From assembly GCA_026416655.1 (NCBI GenBank), contig JAOAES010000290.1, forward strand, positions 1 through 5,981: 5,981 bases of DNA, given 5' to 3'. Both the position numbers and the translations under genes were made by a program. Source of the DNA: Fimbriimonadales bacterium (GTDB taxonomy: Bacteria > Armatimonadota > Fimbriimonadia > Fimbriimonadales > GBS-DC). A model generated the notes under the pieces. That model saw only the letters and a list, made by a program, of their open reading frames with translations, searched no databases and was not told the origin of the DNA. Below, piece by piece: positions 5,431 through 5,981 of this stretch. How positions within the stretch are numbered: the stretch's first letter is position 1; every line of letters starts with the position of its first letter.

Positions 5431-5981
5431 TTGTCTCGGTACAAGTCGGTCGGGCTATGGACGGCGCTGTTTCTGGTCGCGCTGGGCATACGGCTGATAG
5501 GTATCCGCTGGAGCCTGCCCAACGCCGAGCATTACTACTCTTATCATCCCGACGAGTGGCTGATTCTGCTGGCGAGCTACTTCACGATTAATCCCTACGC
5601 GGGCGAGTTCCTGCCGGGGTTCTACAACTACGGCACGCTACCGATGTACCTGTGGAGCGTGTGGTTGCACTGGCTCAGCGCGGCAGGCGTGATTGGCGGC
5701 TTACCTGAGAATCCCACGCCGGCACAGATTGCTGCGTTGCGGGCGGATTTGTATCTATGGGCGCGAGTGCTGGTCGCGCTGATGGGCGCAGGCGCGGCGG
5801 TCGTGGTCGGGCGCACACTAACGATGGCGGCGGGCTTGGGCGCGGGCATCGTGGCGGGGCTGGCGATGGCGCTCGCGCCGGCGCTGGTGGTGCATAGCCG
5901 CTTCATGACGGTGGATGTGCCCACCACTTTTTTCGTGGCGCTGGCGTTTCATCAGGCGGTCGCGCTGATGAGTTCGGCGCG
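5431..5981 (+). CDS. GT39/PMT-like integral membrane glycosyltransferase, N-terminal part (runs off window)
   Basis: The frame is open from TTG 5431 to the window end, giving 183 residues of an incomplete protein. The N-terminus is a membrane segment (~7-25) followed by a loop with YSYHPDEW, where D41-E42 match the acidic pair in the first outer loop of GT-C fold enzymes (GT39, ArnT, PMT_2). Next come NYGTLPMYLW (66-75) entering a second membrane stretch, hydrophobic segments at ~108-127 and ~133-153, and then HSRFMTVDVPTTFF (155-168), a common sequence in the PMT/ArnT group that leads into the next helix. Such enzymes transfer sugars from polyprenyl-phosphate donors on the outer side of the cytoplasmic membrane; the acceptor (protein, lipid or glycan) is unknown. 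The gene is third in the operon, 13 bp after the oxidoreductase. The family is fairly sure, the exact role is not. Confidence 0.8.
   Translation, partial: MSRYKSVGLWTALFLVALGIRLIGIRWSLPNAEHYYSYHPDEWLILLASYFTINPYAGEFLPGFYNYGTLPMYLWSVWLHWLSAAGVIGGLPENPTPAQIAALRADLYLWARVLVALMGAGAAVVVGRTLTMAAGLGAGIVAGLAMALAPALVVHSRFMTVDVPTTFFVALAFHQAVALMSSA

Noticed and set aside
5628..5927. Minus-strand open frame within the glycosyltransferase gene
   Set aside because: It is the antisense shadow of a clear hydrophobic GT39-type coding frame, and its own translation is Ala/Ser/Thr/Pro-rich with no motif.

Overview
The window is GC-rich bacterial chromosomal DNA with tightly packed genes, Shine-Dalgarno-led starts and at least one TTG start. 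I see no plasmid, phage, transposase, CRISPR, tRNA or rRNA signal. The gene content (long Rel with dtd behind it, aspartokinase-type ACT protein, Gfo/Idh/MocA oxidoreductase, GT39-type membrane glycosyltransferase) fits a free-living bacterium of a deep lineage such as Armatimonadota or Chloroflexota. That placement is an impression from protein character and cannot be proven from this window.

Left part (1-3240): the 3' end of a HerA/DUF87-like ATPase gene on the plus strand ends 11 bp before the end of a minus-strand pair. The pair is rel (bifunctional (p)ppGpp synthetase/hydrolase) followed by dtd (D-aminoacyl-tRNA deacylase). The two overlap by 71 bp, so they are almost certainly one transcript and possibly translationally coupled. 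The rel-dtd order is a familiar one in bacteria and links starvation signalling with tRNA proofreading.

Middle (3241-3912): a 134-bp gap upstream of rel holds a 12-bp perfect hairpin and related short repeats. Next comes a minus-strand gene for a small protein that looks like a nucleotidyltransferase (MNT) fold stripped of its catalytic residues. A 91-bp divergent promoter region follows, with two mirror-image copies of a TATACT-containing decamer, one facing each gene.

Right part (3913-5981): a plus-strand operon with a free-standing double-ACT protein resembling the regulatory half of aspartokinase, a Gfo/Idh/MocA oxidoreductase of the glucose-fructose oxidoreductase type (11-bp gap, SD merged with the upstream stop), and the start of a GT39/PMT-like membrane glycosyltransferase (13-bp gap, TTG start) that runs off the window.

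Most of the window is ordinary housekeeping DNA. The points that deserve a second look are the degenerate nucleotidyltransferase gene with its mirror-symmetric promoter, the unusual LFYD motif in the Rel synthetase site, the rel/dtd overlap, the stand-alone ACT pair with a probably leaderless start, and the hairpin repeat. I found no convincing evidence of a wholly new multi-gene system.
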